A DNA stretch of 64,000 nucleotides from positions 17,794,001 to 17,858,000 of the forward strand of contig OU612072.1 in assembly GCA_914767715.1 (NCBI GenBank), written 5' to 3'. The DNA is from Membranipora membranacea (Eukaryota > Bryozoa > Gymnolaemata > Cheilostomatida > Membraniporidae). The first letter of the stretch is position 1. Every line of letters starts with the position of its first letter. A program made the position numbers and the translations under genes. Of the stretch, positions 25,923 to 39,790 are shown piece after piece. The notes beneath the pieces are model-generated. The model had not been told where the DNA came from. It did no database searches and saw nothing but the letters and a program-made list of their open reading frames with translations.

Positions 25923-27099
25923 TCACTATCTTATATGCCGCTGAGTGATAGCATATGGTGCCTCAGTAGGAGATTTGATGTCTTCGCTGCAACATTGATA
26001 ACTCCCTATCTATTTATGGAAGTTAGTGCTCAGGATGCTTCATTTATCTTTTAGATATTTCGTGGTGATTTGAAAATATCTGCAACACTCCTCATAATAT
26101 GTAAATATTCTCTCAAAATGAATATGGTTTAGTCCTTAAGACTTCACCGCGCTGCAGACACCCACATTTAAAAAATTTTATGTCACCTAAGTGTGTACAT
26201 ATTTATTTACAGTGTACTGTATTGTCCAGATTGATGAAAACTATAATATTCTCTAATTTGGCGGCAGCCTCACCTAACGGATGACATTATGTAAATAATC
26301 TCCGTGACGATTTTACGAGAAAACTTTTCTGTACATAATTATTTGTAGTAAAAGTAAGTTTATAATATAATTCAGAGTAAATATCAATAACCTGTAGTAA
26401 TTGTGAAGGTACAAAAATGCCTGAAGAGTGTTACGCCACATTCCCATTTATGGTTTTGATATGTTGTTAACTTCCGTTATTCGTTAGTTATAAATCAGTT
26501 TGCTGCGATCAAGTTTTGAAAATTTAAACTGTTATATCAATGAGAGGTAGTTCATTGGTTATATGTACTGGAATGAAATTCAATGGATTATGGAGCTTGA
26601 AACCACAAAATATCTTATAATACTTATAATATATCTCATAACACAAACTTAGAGCACAAATGTTATGAGTACCTTTCCTGAATGCATCAATTACAGATTT
26701 CACAGATCGCCTTCAGATTTCATGTATAATGCAGCTGTGCGATCCTTGCAATGGATTTAATCTTTCGATGCATGTTTTAATTAGAGTTGTCTTCTCTATG
26801 TTTAGGAGAAGACAAGATATCTTTTAACTTTTTCGCTCTAGAGACTTGTCCTGAATTCCCTAATCTCATCAGGGGGTTTGAGAGTCTTAGGTATAATAGT
26901 AATCATCAACTATTCTTCAGACTGGACTCCTTGATCTTATGGTAATCCCGAATTTAAACAATGAGGTTCTAGTGAACTCCTCAGTCTGTGTTGGTGTTTC
27001 TCAGCCTATTAATGAATAATCTTGGTGACAAGGTTGTTTGGTAAACCCGGATTCTAAGCGGGCGCAGCAGGAATGATATGAATTTTCTCTAGTTCCTTG
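25923..27099. other. LIN52 3' flank, no gene seen
   Basis: About 1.2 kb of AT-rich sequence follows the LIN52 stop. It presumably includes the LIN52 3' UTR. I see no coding similarity, RNA gene or repeat here. Confidence 0.4.
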
Positions 27100-30000
27100 G
27101 TTGGTTTATAATGACGTCAACAAGCCTCATATATTTTAATCTTATAATCCAAACTCGTAGCTCCGGCAGACATGAAACATTTTCTCTTCCCAATTATCAC
27201 CGCCACGCTATCAGTGGAGATTTATAGTTTCCTCTGATCCTCACCATCCCTCACCTCATGTATGGTCCCATCTAAATATCTCATAGTCAATAAATCCTGG
27301 TTTGTTTTGGTTTTTCTCTTTCCAACCGTAAACTGGTGATCAAAGCGATCCTCGCCAACTCTCTGGCGGTTTTTGATTAATGTAAGCTGTACTTCTTGTC
27401 ATGCTCGTAGATTTTCTCTTTATACAGGGTATATATAATGGTTACAAAAACCATAGCTACATTACCATGCAATAACTTAACATCCCATAACATTTACCTA
27501 GTGTATTATAACTCGGTCTATAGATATAGCTTATGTATCATCATAGCCCAGGTTGGATTTTTAAATGCAAACCAATCTGGAAGATTACCAGATAAGATAA
27601 TTAATGTCCTCCTTCAGAGCTACATGATTTGTGGCAGTCTGTCTGTGAGGCTATTTGGCACCAGAGTTGCTCTACTTTTATATCTATCAGTAAGGTATTC
27701 TTTCTTCTGATTGATGTAAATACCTAACATATTTTTTCGCTGGCTGGTGTCCAAAACTCACCAATCACTCACAAACTATCACATACAGCTTCCGTGTCTT
27801 GTTACGACCGAAGGTCAATACGAGAAACTCAGTTTGGTAATCTGAGTTGTGTAAGCATATTCAGAAGGAGAAATGGAAAGTGTGAGGTTTTCTGACTTAT
27901 TCGCAGGTGAGCACAAGGAATAAACCGTCCAACGCAGTCGTCAGGCAAAATCGTTTGAATGTCAGTGTGGCTGTTGACCTTGGCGAGGAGACCAGTTCCT
28001 TTTTATCCCTGTATATGTGGATTATGGTACATCAGACCCTTTTTTTGGACCAGACTACGCGGAGCACAGAGGCTAAGATCTGGCTTAGCCTCTGTTCTGT
28101 AGAAAATGTACCATTCAGTTAAATACTTGCTACTATCCTTACACAGGAATTTGTCATCATCAACGTATCAAATAGCAGTTAACATTATCAGGAGAAGCTC
28201 TTGCGACCATGCATATCTCCACTTAGTCTTAATTTATCTGCAGCATTCAGAATGCAAATTTGACCTGGTGTTAAAGTTCAAAATTAAAGAGTAAATGATA
28301 TATACTTTAGGAGTTGTCTGCTTCAAGTCAATACTTCACTTTGGCTCTTTGTGTTCTGATGATCAGCAAATTTAACTGTCCGAGTTTGGGGATGGGTCAG
28401 ACAATGATTGTCTTTTCCTTATTGCCTGCCTCACACGAGACCACAACTTCCCCCTACTGGAGACGGTGACCTCATAAGCACGAGACTGTAAGCTCCCACT
28501 CACATGACCGAGGAGGTTCCACGTGAGATACAAGAGGCCGATGTGGAATGAGAGTGGATAACGAGTGAGTCTTTCCACCACCGGATCTCCTTATTTAGAC
28601 CTCCTTTAGCTCAAAGTACACATGAAGTCTTGGTAAACAATCTAAAGAATTTGTGAGTTCAGCCCAATAAAATAGTAATCAGTCCCCTTATTAGACTTTC
28701 CACACCCTGACTGTTCCTTGTTTGTTTGATGTTATTCTTATTTTTAGCTCTTTTTGACCGGTTACCCAATTCCATGAGTCAACAAAAATAGAATATAGTC
28801 CCCAATTACTCATGGGTACAGTCTGTGGCTGCGTGTTGCAAGATATGATGCCAGGTATTTGTGCTATCAGCTGTCAGGGTACAAAGCAGCATCGTTTTAT
28901 AGCGAGCAGTCTGTTATTTTTGGAGGTAGCGTCCGCCGCTGCTTTTAATTTAGAATTAAAATCTTTGTTTGATTGATTCCAAATGAGGTTTTTAAGATCT
29001 TGTCAAAACACAATAGTATGTTGTCACCCGGTGACATAGACATGCTCTAAGCTCAGTCTGTGCTCAGTGATCTCAATGTCAGACGGTGGCTAGAGTGTGT
29101 TTCATGTTTTTTGTAGATTGGTCTCCTAAATGAGGGTCAGGGTCCAGTGGTATTCATGCAGCGAGCACCTCAAGTGATGGATTCAGACTTTCAGCTTGGG
29201 GGAGAGATATTGTTGTGCATTTTCAACCCAAGTGCAGAAAATAAAATGCTGTGATTTTATCCTGTGCTAAAACAGCAAAATGTCATTCATGTGATGGCTT
29301 CACAGCTACTATAATCAAACACCCATTTAGAGATATGTGAAGGAGGAAGGATAAATCTGTACTTCAAGACCTAGACCCCTCCTCCCTCGAGAGCTCCTAT
29401 CATCCACTAAGCACGTCGATCACACATGTGTAGGCCTAATAGTGCTAAAGGCCTCTCATACATTTGCTGTGCACTAAGTCTGTGTATTAATGTTACTGGG
29501 ATTTTTATTAAGATTTATGAATAAAAGTTTTCTTGAGCGGGCAAAGGCTGGAGGAAATTTAACTTTACAATACAATGTTAGTAAGGGAGAAAAAAAAACC
29601 TGACTAATGTGGACAGTTCAACGTTAGTTAAAATGAGAAAAAAACCTGTTTAATGTTTAATATTAGTAATAGAAGTGAAAAAATAACCTTCAATACAATG
29701 TTAGTAGCGGCAGGAAAAACCTGTCGAACATGTGCAACTCAATAACGTCATTATCTTGTTATAGTGACCTTAGGAAATCCCAATGTAAGAGTTCAGAAAA
29801 TTTTCCTAGCTCATATGTGTGTTGAAAAAAAAATTTGCACATGTGTGTTATTAAAAAAACTTGTTTAAAATAATTTATTTTAATATCATCTGTTTTGAGC
29901 TGATCAGTTTCGTATTCCAATCTGCTTGCTAATTACATGCAGAGTTAAACTCTGTCTTTGAATAGCATGCCTTATGCCAGTAAGACCATAAGCTTCTCTT

Positions 30001-30456
30001 TATTAGGGATGTTTTAGGATGAGTTAATTGCCCCCATCCCAAACTCCCAAATGCCACCGATATTGAATTAGTGACACTGACAGTGCAAACTTCTGTTCTC
30101 TCCGGTATATTCGAGCAGGGTGTCTAAATCTGCTTACTGAGATCAAACTGAAGAGAAATTCTTCCTTTTTCCATTTTTTTGCTATGAGTTCACAGAATAA
30201 CACACGGAAACAGCAGGTAGACCACACATATAGAAAGAGAGAGCAGGTATCTAACCACAATAAACTTACTCAGTGATGACCTTGTGTCATTACTGAATGA
30301 AACCAGCGGCTAATTCTCCATTTCTAATGTAAATAGGAATGGAGCAATCCGATTGGCCACTTAGTTGAATGGTAAATATTAAATAATACAAAGGTCATCA
30401 AATCAGAGCTTGATTTGTTCTGTCGAGGTGATGATGATAACTGTCACATCTGTGAG

Positions 30457-30463
30457 TATAAAT
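30457..30463 (+). promoter_or_regulatory. TATA-like box upstream of the receptor gene
   Basis: TATAAAT lies about 190 bp upstream of the receptor ATG. It is followed at the usual distance by sequence that could hold a start site near 30485-30490. The call is based on motif and position only. Confidence 0.4.
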
Positions 30464-30646
30464 TTAGGACACTCTCCCCAAGAGCTTAGTTATCCCTGAG
30501 CATCTGAAAGAGCAGTTCTACAGCACAACTGAGCTAAACATACATCGTCTGATTATTCTAGTGTGAAGAATCGCAATCTTCAGTAACACTTTATTTCTCA
30601 CTCGTAAACGTTGACATTTCAAAGCTTTTTAAGTTTTTTCATAAAC

Positions 30647-33600
30647 ATGGTGAGCACTGAGTCACACGGGGTTGTGCTTAACTATCCAAACATGACCGAG
30701 TACATGACGAGTACGGAGATCATCTCACGTCATATCGAGGCTACCACCTCACACTTAGAGAACACTGAGGCTAAAGCACTCCGCCGACTTCTCTACTATA
30801 TATTTCACGGCATTGTGGGATTGCTCATCGTTCTTTTTAACGGTATCGTAATCTTTGCCTACGCAAGGCGAGAGAAGATTCGTCAAAACATCTCGATAGT
30901 TATGATGAACATGTTTATATTTTGTTTCATTCATGGATTCATCGTAGGGATTGTCTGGCCTTTGCAGAGAGTATACAGATACTCTATGGGTGACACTTTG
31001 TGTGTACTAAGTACACTACTAATGGACTTTGCTGATAACTATATACTCATACTACTACCTGTACTGTCTATAGAGAGACTGATCACAGTAAGATATCCTC
31101 ACCTGTCAAAGAGAAAGCACCGACTATTTAGTGTCATATCTATAATCATAGCACTGCTAGTCACTGTATGCTATGCCTGGCTACCTCTCGTACCAGCCCT
31201 CAATATACGTATGGCCGATAAAGTCACTCATGATAATAAAGGTAAGGAACTAAGTCTATAGTCACCCTTGTACTTCTCCCCCTCCCCCACCCCCCCCCCC
31301 CGCCCTCCCATACGTTAGTACATAATTACTAGCCCTTGCATCTGTATTTTCATATTGATTTTCATTTTTCAACACAAATCAAAATTATAATTTGAATCCA
31401 CAATAAAGATAAACGATAAATATAAAAGTAGCTAATATTTAATTTCTAGTAACATTTGTGTCCTTGTGGTTGCCAAAATATATAAAACTTTCATTGTCAG
31501 TTGTATCTCAGAACAATAACATCATCATTTTCTTGTACTTGTTGCTAGGATGGCAGGATAAGGTTGAGATCAAGGCAGAAAAATATTAGCTGCAATGATA
31601 TTTGATGATGATGATTTTGGGTGAAATTTTGGGCGGGAACAAAAAATATTGTGTGTCAAAGTCCAGGTTTATCACTGAGCAATAGTGTAAAAATAAGGGA
31701 GTATTAGGCCACAGTTTAATCAACGATGTGACCAGCTAATGTGATAGTGAGTAGGGCAATGACCTGACAGGTGTACCGACATTATAACTGGTATTGTGGA
31801 TTTGCTTTTACTTCCCGCCGTGGTAGACAATCCAGGCAACTGCCCATGCTCAAGAAAATATTTTTTTAATTGATGCAAGAATTTTGTTTTAGAATCAAAA
31901 TTTATTTCTTTTTGCACTTTATTACTATGAACATTTAAAATAGGAAACACATAATTTCAAAGTCAAAGACTTCAAACTTGAAGCGCCTTGCATTCAATTT
32001 AAGAAAAAAATTCCACTTTTGATAAATATGACAAACATCGTTGCTGATAGCATGCTGTTAAATTCCCATGGTCGCTTATCCCCTCTGATAATCATGGAGC
32101 CTCACCAGCCACTAATGGCCCTGTGGTATCTGTGGTATCTGTTAACCTATCAGTTAATTGATTACACACAAGCATGTTACCTCTGCGGCTTGTACTGAAT
32201 GGGTTTTGTGCACTCCTTTAAACTTGTTGACAACCGTAAAATTAGCATTTTCTCAGATAATTTTGTTAAGATAATAACTGAGGATGTGTGAATTTCAACT
32301 TACTCTTGAATGCCTCTCAACCAATAGTTGGTGACACAAATAAATTATTTTGGCTAACTTACATTTTTCTTGTAATTTTCAGAGAGACAGGAATACCTGA
32401 CCAGATTCTACGCCCACTACACATGTCACAATAAGCTGAATAAGAAGAACGAACTCGAACCTGTGTTTAATATTCTAGTCGGATCGATATGCGTGCTGAC
32501 TGTAATCTCAGTCTATGTCATCATGTACTTTATGCTCAGGTAAGGAAGAGTCCACAGCTCTTATATCTATACAGTCTGTTATTAGTTGGGACTGTTTTGT
32601 GGCTCAATCCGATCGCTTCAAAGCCAAACACTAAATATCGGCGGTACAAAATAAATGGTTAGCTTTGAATCTTTGATAATATCAGTTATTTTCGTGATAT
32701 TATCTCTCACTGCACAGCTACATATATGTTTTGTGTTATCAGGTTTATTTCTTAAATCCTCACGAAACTAGTTTAAACATTCAAACTGTGCCGGGATAGC
32801 TGGCATTTCATCATCAACCATTATCCCAGGAGAAGGTGGCTGATAATGAAATGCCACTACCAGCTCTCCCGGCACAATCCCAAAACATATCATTTGACAA
32901 GCTATGAGATGAAGGTGAAATACATTCATTCGTTGTGCAGGAAAACCTGCAGTCTATTCCTTTCCGCTGCGCTGCGACAAAATTAATGGAAAATTGATGA
33001 AGATAAGGTGTTTTCTATCAGATTTTAATTGGCTTGTATTGGCGTGGGCAGAAAACCTGAGAGAGAACATAATAACACGATCTGTACTATTATCATCTAA
33101 CATAACATACCATCATAACACACCGTCTCTACGTTTAGATCTATCACTCAGATAACTTCTCAAAAAATTCCTCGGCAAAAAATGTGATTTATTCCCTTAT
33201 TTGAAATGAAAACAAATGATGATGACTGTTGTTCGGTTAATGCATTCAGAAATACTCCGTAACAACACTGTCAGACGCTCTGAGAGTGATCGTATGTTTT
33301 GATTTCAAATTTTTAAGCAGTGTACTTAGAATATCTTTATAGTAATGAGGCTAATGCTTGCACAGTGTAGAAGTTTTTTGCAGCTTCTGTCTGTGTTGAG
33401 GTGACAATGTTTTGACATCAAACAACCATAAGTCAGCAAACTGCAGAGAATCTATTGTTATCTTATCTATCAATCTTTGGATCCTGTCTCTCTGGCAGCA
33501 TCAGACTGAACTTATAAATTCCTGACAGATAAATTCTCACACATATGTAGCTATGTGTGAACACCACTTACCTGAGCCAACATAACATTAACCGCATACT

Positions 33601-35351
33601 TACACCAAAGTATGCAACACAGGAAAACCTGAGCCAATCATAACTATATAGATCAAAGTGCATCTCCTAATAATGGAAAAGGCAAAAACTGTACAGATTA
33701 ATTTGTAATCACACAACCAGGAATAAGCCAATTAAGAATAACATTTCAAATAAAACTTACATAACATTGGTGATCTCCTAACATGCTTCCACAATGGTAA
33801 CACTTGTAGAAGATTGCTTATAACTTCATACAGGCTGATAACCTAACCCCTCTCTACCTGTTAGGATCGCGTATATAAGGTGGTTCGTAAATCATCTTCT
33901 CCCAGTGTCCTCAAAAAAGATTTGACCACATGATGATAATAGGCCCATTCTAACGGTTTCATTTTTCTCTTACTTACAGCTCACGATTATCCGCTTACGC
34001 TAACATGGCCGACAATAGGAAGGAGCAGCTGAGGCGAGCCGCTCTCTCTGTTATGTTATTAGCCTTGACCTTTGTGTGTACTATCCTGCCTTATGGTATC
34101 ACAATACAGATTGCTGCCTTCTGTGAGACTGATGTAAGTATATAGATTCATTTGTTTTGATAACATAGTCAATGACATATCACAATGATGGTGTTGTAAT
34201 GTCTCTGTTGTATAAAATCTTAATGCTAACCAGTATAAAACTATTTAGAATAATGCCAGTCCTAACTTTTGGTAAGAGTGTTGCAATCTTCGGCATGAAT
34301 AACAGTCATTTAAAATATGCTCATCCCAGTTTGCATAGTTTGTGGCTAAAATACGAATAAAATATGTTATATGGTAATATAATAAGTCAATAGTCAGTAT
34401 GGCTAACATGCCGAAGAAAAGATATATACATATACATAATTCTTGGCTGCTACAATGCGTTGGTTAGATTCATCTTTCTCCTTGTTGGTATGAGCTCATT
34501 TTCTGTAGGTACTTAATTTTATTAATTATGTACTTTTTACCTTTTATCCATGATGAAATCATTGCTCCAACCATAGCATCATCAAATACCTGTCAACCAT
34601 AGCATCATCAAATACCTGTCAAATTTGATGGATATAATAATATCGGAATAAACGACAGTCGACAGTCCAATTTTTTGTAATGCTAATCAGTTATTATTAT
34701 TATACTGTTTTTCTAAACAGTATCAAAAACATTTCTTCAGCATAACGGTCTCTCTGCAAAAAAACACTCTGTCAAAAGTTATTCTGACGAAACTGAGGTT
34801 CTTAACCTGATAAATGATGATAAATTGAGTTTTAATACTGTCATAACTCGTGTCAAAAATGAGTCTGATAAAAAAAGGAATTATTGTAAAAAAATCGTTT
34901 TTTTTTTTATAATCCATCAATGTTTGCGAGAGTTAACCGGAGCAGAGTTAACCGGAGCAGAGTTAACCGGAGCAGAGTTAACCGGAGCAGAGTTAACCGG
35001 AGCAGAGTGGAACAGTTGGTGAATTGTTATTGTTATCGCTATTATATTATCATTATTTTATTTCTATTACAGACAACTAATAAATCGAGCAGCTTATGCG
35101 TCAACACTACACTAGAGCTGAGGTTCATGTTTAGTATACTGGCTCATATGGGGAACCTGCTAGCACCTCTACTCTTCATTCTCCTCAATGTCAATCTGAG
35201 ACAGTCACTCATCGCATTCCTCAGGTCTGGTATACAGAAGAGTGCTCCAGAGAATAGCAGAGAGATTATATTAGATGAGATGACAGTAGGTACGACAACT
35301 ATGACAACGCCTGCAGATGCTGGTTATAATAATGACGCTATGAAATACTGA
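30647..35351 (+). CDS. Rhodopsin-like (class A type) orphan G-protein-coupled receptor, 4 exons
   Basis: Exons 30647-31241, 32383-32539, 33980-34133 and 35073-35351 join in phase to a 394-aa protein. The ATG at 30647 has an A at -3 and a G at +4. Seven hydrophobic segments are visible at about residues 50-72, 82-104, 117-141, 160-183, 229-251, 273-297 and 320-342. N15 (NMT) is a possible N-glycosylation site. Cys119 at the top of TM3 and Cys213 in loop 2 fit the conserved disulfide. Class A motifs are altered: ERL replaces DRY after TM3, TM6 has CTILP in place of CWxP, TM7 has APLLF in place of NPxxY, and TM2 lacks the usual Asp. The ligand is unknown; I do not recognise a named subfamily. 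A poly(A) signal AATAAA at 35935-35940 could end the transcript. Confidence 0.85.
32787..32876. mobile_element. Fold-back (MITE-like) element in receptor intron 2
   Basis: The ends TGTGCCGGGA and TCCCGGCACA are perfect inverted repeats. Pairing continues through AGCTGG and CATTTCAT over arms of about 33 bp with small bulges. The element is about 90 bp and non-coding. Confidence 0.7.
34568..34619. repeat. 26-bp unit duplicated in tandem
   Basis: Two exact copies of a unit starting CAACCATAGCATCATCAAAT in receptor intron 3. Confidence 0.85.
34931..35007. repeat. 15-bp tandem repeat, five copies
   Basis: Five exact copies of AGTTAACCGGAGCAG lie about 65 bp upstream of the receptor exon 4 acceptor. 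The unit is a multiple of three, so it gives open frames that are not coding. Identical copies suggest a recent expansion. Confidence 0.95.
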
Positions 35352-38300
35352 ACTGTATATAGAGGTGTCAGCTCAATGTTAACCTGTCAGACAGTCTAAC
35401 AATGAAATGACAGTGAGCTCAAACTGTGATTGGTTATTGAGACAGCAGATTATAAATGGAGTCTTTGTAAGGACACAGACATATAACCTTTAAAGATTGA
35501 CGCTGTATGTCATGCATAGTTATAGTTATGTAGTTATTTATTGCTCTGTATTCTATACCTTGTGTAGCTCATTTGTAATAAGTCTGAGACACTCAGACAT
35601 CTCTCACTGTTAAAGTCTGAGCCGCACAGACATATCTCACTTTAAGATGAGAAATCTAGACATTTATGACAGCAGGCTCTTGTTGCACCATAGTATATAA
35701 AGTCAAAAGGCTGTAGCTTTCTCTTTTTGGTAATGTTGTATTTTCTGCTAACCTGCAGTCGTATAATGAAAAAGAGGGAGCTTTTTCAGATATCAGCACT
35801 TATACGTTTTAGTATTGCGCATAACTGACACTCCTCTTTTTTGTATGCACAACAATATTGTCCTAATTTTTCACCTTAGAATTTGTTGTACAGTTTTATT
35901 TTTATCGTTGTTCTTCATGGTGTACAGGAAAGAAAATAAAAAATTACCCATCATCATTGCAAATGTCATTTATCATAGTGTTCTTCCTGTTGCACATCTC
36001 ATAACATCAAAAGAGTTTTTTAAAAGTAATTGACTTACTGCAATAGTGTCACAACGCATTAATAGCATTAATGGCGCATTGTTATGATGGTAGAGAGCCA
36101 ATATACATGGAGATTGCCATAAAAATTCTTTCACACAAAGCTATCGATACCATAAAATGAACATTTCACTCATGAAAAAAGATTGAACTATCTTTTAGCA
36201 GCCAAATTTATGAGCATGCTTCATAAACTATTTGTTTATTGCCAAAATACATTTTTCACTTTGCATAAAAATTGAAAACACATGAGATCTATGTGGTTGC
36301 TGCCGCAGCACGGTTTGAGCTCTTCAACTAGATCTGCAGTGAAGATGTGGGCTGAGGACATCTGCACTTACACTAGAGCCCTAAACATTCTAGACTTAAT
36401 CAGGTCCAGCAGTTTGAGAAAAACTGCCTTGTTGATGATGCAATTAATGACAAAGTGCGGTATGGGAAATGATTCCCACCGCCCCTACCCAACTATTCAA
36501 CTGCTACATCAATAGTAAAACCCTGGGCTGGGCTGGGAATTTTAATTTAAACCACAACTTTGCACTTTAAGATTTAAAGAGACTGGATTCTTAACCTTGT
36601 CAAATATAAAGTTGTACAGAGTACTTTTATTGACAATGTTTTATTCATCAATTACATTCAATCTGTACATACATGATTATATCACATATTATATATTGCA
36701 TATATAAATTTGGTAATTCTTGTATATATAACGTTCCATGAAGATGATTTGGAGACCTTATAATACATAGAAATCGATTTGAATGCAGTTTTTGCTAATG
36801 CTGGGTAGGTATGTACAAGTAAGTGGGACGGTGTTGTTGTAGCAACTTCCGTACTCTGCAAGCAAATTCCCTTAGTATATCACTCATCATACGGCTTGTT
36901 CTGGTTTTATGGCATTGGATGATTCTGAGCGGTGCAACCCTACAGGTATACCTTCTAGAAAGAGAAGGCCATTTACTCTTAGTCATCGTAGATAACTTTA
37001 GTCATAATCAGTGATACGGCCTTGAAAATATTGTTGCCAAGGTACAGCCTGATGCAATGTCAATCAACACCATGATAGTCGGATAGTTGGCCAACACTTT
37101 CAGCTATTTGATCCAGTTATTCTTTTGCTCAGTTTACGCCGTATTACTGATTTTGATATATAAGCAGATGGCAAAAAATTGAACCACATAATCTTAAAAC
37201 AACAATATTGCCTCCTAATAAGGCTGTGCTCCGTATTTATCGATACTTGTGTATATAAAATCCTCACAGCATGTTTCAAGGAAGCTTATTTGTTTTCATA
37301 AATGTTACACACAACTCATAATATTGTTTCTAGCAGCTATATATAGTAAATTGTTAGATATAGGATGGAAAGACTATAGCTTGGCTCTATAAGAGTCAAC
37401 TGCAGGCCAATTATATAACATTGAGTAAGAGTTACGCCACCAAATACCATAGTATCATCGTAATAGCCACCGGTTCGAAAGCAGGGGCGTTTATTGCTGG
37501 TTGCATCGCTCACTATTACCCTCCCCCAACAAAATCAGCTGTGACTATGGAGCTATGATAACAAGGATGTAAGATAATATTGGTGGTGGAAGCAAAGTCA
37601 GCACTTGCAGCGACCAGTTTCTGTTACTATGGAGTGATGTAATCTGCTGTTTTAGGCATTGGTCATATATCACATAATAATAATAAGCAACACTGCGCTA
37701 CTATTAGGACAGTCAAGCTATGGAATCTCATAACTAGGGGGGCATCGGACGGGGCAGGGGATGGCGGCATAAGTCTGGGGGGGGATGCGGGCTTAGACTA
37801 CATAACTGACTGTTTCACATATGGTAGGGCCCAAGATTAAGTTGATGTTGATCTGTTCTTGGTCTGAGTTGATTTATTGGTCCCTTCCCAGATATCTCAG
37901 CTACTAAACAATACAACAGTTAATAAGTTAGTCATCAGTTAGAAAGCTGAAATAATCAGCTCATCAGAATGCGCTACAACAGCATATGAGAACTAAGTTT
38001 TCCACATAGTATCATTAAAACCTCGCGATGTGCCGATACAAATTTAATCTTAGTAAAGGTACATGACACTATTCCTCAGCTAATGCTGGTAGCGGGCTCC
38101 ATATTGTGATTCGGATAATTTAAAAGAGTCGGGTTTTTCTAACCAGAAATCAGGGTGGGTATGGAATCCTCATGCTAAGTATTTTTCCTGGTTTGGCAAG
38201 GGCAGAGGGATTCTGTCTCTATAACAAAGAGCAACCAAAACATTAATTAAACTGGTCTAATCCTCCACTTAGTAAATCTTTATCACAACCCATTAAACAA

Positions 38301-38929
38301 ACAATAAAGTCTCCACTAAAGATTATCTAAATAAAAGGAATGTGCTAATACAATTTAAACTCTGTGAAGACAAACCACATGAAAGAAATTTCTAAATTTT
38401 AATCTTATTCAACAGTACTTAATGTCTCAATGGGGAGCATGAAGTATTTTTTATGTCAACCTGATGTATAATCTTGGATTTTTTTGTGAATAATTATCAA
38501 GTATTGCAAAATCTAGGGGCGAAACTTAATTGTGCAATGTGGCTGTCACTTCAATATTGGTATAAAGAATCCTTTTGGTTGTATAAGAAAGACTTTGGCC
38601 AGGAGCCAATAATATACTAGTTCATTTCATTCGTGCACCTGGCTGTAGCCACTAAGCAAAACCACTGTGGTAGCACCAATGGTTTAGTTCATTGGTAACA
38701 CTGTGTATGTTTCATTGCTGGTACTGGGCTTTTATTCTAATCTTGTCAAATTGTTTCTGTGATTCAGGCATGAAAAAAGGGCCAGAGTTATCTTGTCGCA
38801 CTTCAAGAAGTAGACAACCCAGTACTTTTTGATCCTGGAGCCATTAGGCGCTATAAGTTAAGATGTGTTTTGGTTTCTCTGAACTTCCACACCAATTATC
38901 AAAGTAGTGTGATCAAATCTATTGTCACA
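35352..38929. other. Receptor 3' flank and spacer between the inverted arms, no gene seen
   Basis: About 3.6 kb. The first 590 bp may be the receptor 3' UTR. The rest is AT-rich with no coding similarity, RNA gene or clear repeat that I can support. It is the central spacer of the inverted duplication. Confidence 0.4.
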
Positions 38930-39448
38930 AACATAGTCATAGTTGTCGCACGCACTGTAATCTCATCTAAAATGATCTCTCTGCTCTTCTCTGCAGCACT
39001 CTTCTGTATACCAGATCAGGTATCCCATTGTGAGCCAGAATACTAAACATACACCTCAGTTCTTGAGTAGTTTTGGCACGGAGGCTGCTTGATCTATTTT
39101 GTGGTCTGTAATAGACATAAAGGTCTGGGAAGCCTGGAAGGTCCTAAATCAAAAGATTCTGCTCAGAACAATTACAGAAAGTTACGGATTCGACCCATTT
39201 TTTTAATCCTCTTACAAACAAAGTTGATAGTTCACTATAATCTTTTTTCATCAGAGTAATTTTGACAAGGCATGATATTTTTGTGAGGGGGTTAGGAATT
39301 TTGATACTGTGTCATAATTAACTGACACAGAATAACATATCAAAATGTGAAGTGGCACAAAAATGTGATAATCCCTCCTAAGTGATTTCTCATACCATAA
39401 TATAATGATCAAATAAATGCTCCACTTAATCTTTTAGTTAGGTAACAT

Positions 39449-39613
39449 GATGGTCCGATTATTGTGGCGTGTTTTGGAGATAAAAATCATGTTTTTAACA
39501 TGAAATTGACTATTAGCAGAAGGTAACGATCGATCGTAATGATGGTCCGATTATTGTGGCGTGTTTTGGAGATAAAAATCATGTTTGTAACATGAAATTG
39601 ACTATCAGCAGAA
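39449..39613. repeat. 92-bp-period tandem duplication
   Basis: A segment starting GATGGTCCGATTATTGTGGC occurs at 39449 and again at 39541, almost identical over 73 bp. The junction holds CGATCGATCG. Confidence 0.9.
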
Positions 39614-39684
39614 AATCTGAACATATATAATATTATGAATAATAATTAAGTAACGCAGATAAATCAAATCCTTGCGGCCAAGTA

Positions 39685-39790
39685 TATATATATTTATTTA
39701 GGCTTTCTAAATGTTTAATGTTTAAGTCAAAGTTGAAACTAAAAATAACTTGTTGACATCACATACAGTTACATTGGTGTATGCATATGT
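39685..39790 (+). repeat. Dispersed repeat, copy 1
   Basis: Matches 46090-46195 in direct orientation, around AAAAATAACTTGTTGAC and the flanking TTATTTA...GTTTA. No coding content; probably part of an unknown interspersed element. Confidence 0.6.

Larger units (their letters stand above)
27100..35345. repeat. Left arm of an old inverted duplication (carries the intact receptor gene)
   Basis: Blocks here match blocks at 38.9-45.8 kb in reverse-complement and in mirror order: about 27.10-27.42 kb with 45.17-45.79 kb; 27.64-27.72 kb with 44.50-44.60 kb; receptor exon 2 (32383-32539) with 41859-41703; intron 2 (about 33.12-33.56 kb) with 40.24-40.62 kb; exon 4 (about 35.10-35.31 kb) with 38.93-39.07 kb. 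Non-coding blocks are strongly diverged with indels, so the event is old. Between 27.7 and 30.4 kb I see no gene. Confidence 0.7.

Noticed and set aside
28372-28581. Minus-strand frame of 69 codons with a hydrophobic then basic stretch, relatively GC-rich
   Set aside because: It looks more protein-like than its neighbours, but has no ATG start, no clear exon borders and no family I recognise.
31276-31306. C-rich run as a possible regulatory element, with similar G or C runs at 43302-43312, 43362-43380 and 47626-47637
   Set aside because: They are simple homopolymer tracts with no further support.
34825-35351. Plus-strand frame running through LTGAE repeats and a frame joining the 15-bp repeat to receptor exon 4
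   Set aside because: The repeat is intronic; exon 4 is entered from the acceptor at 35072.
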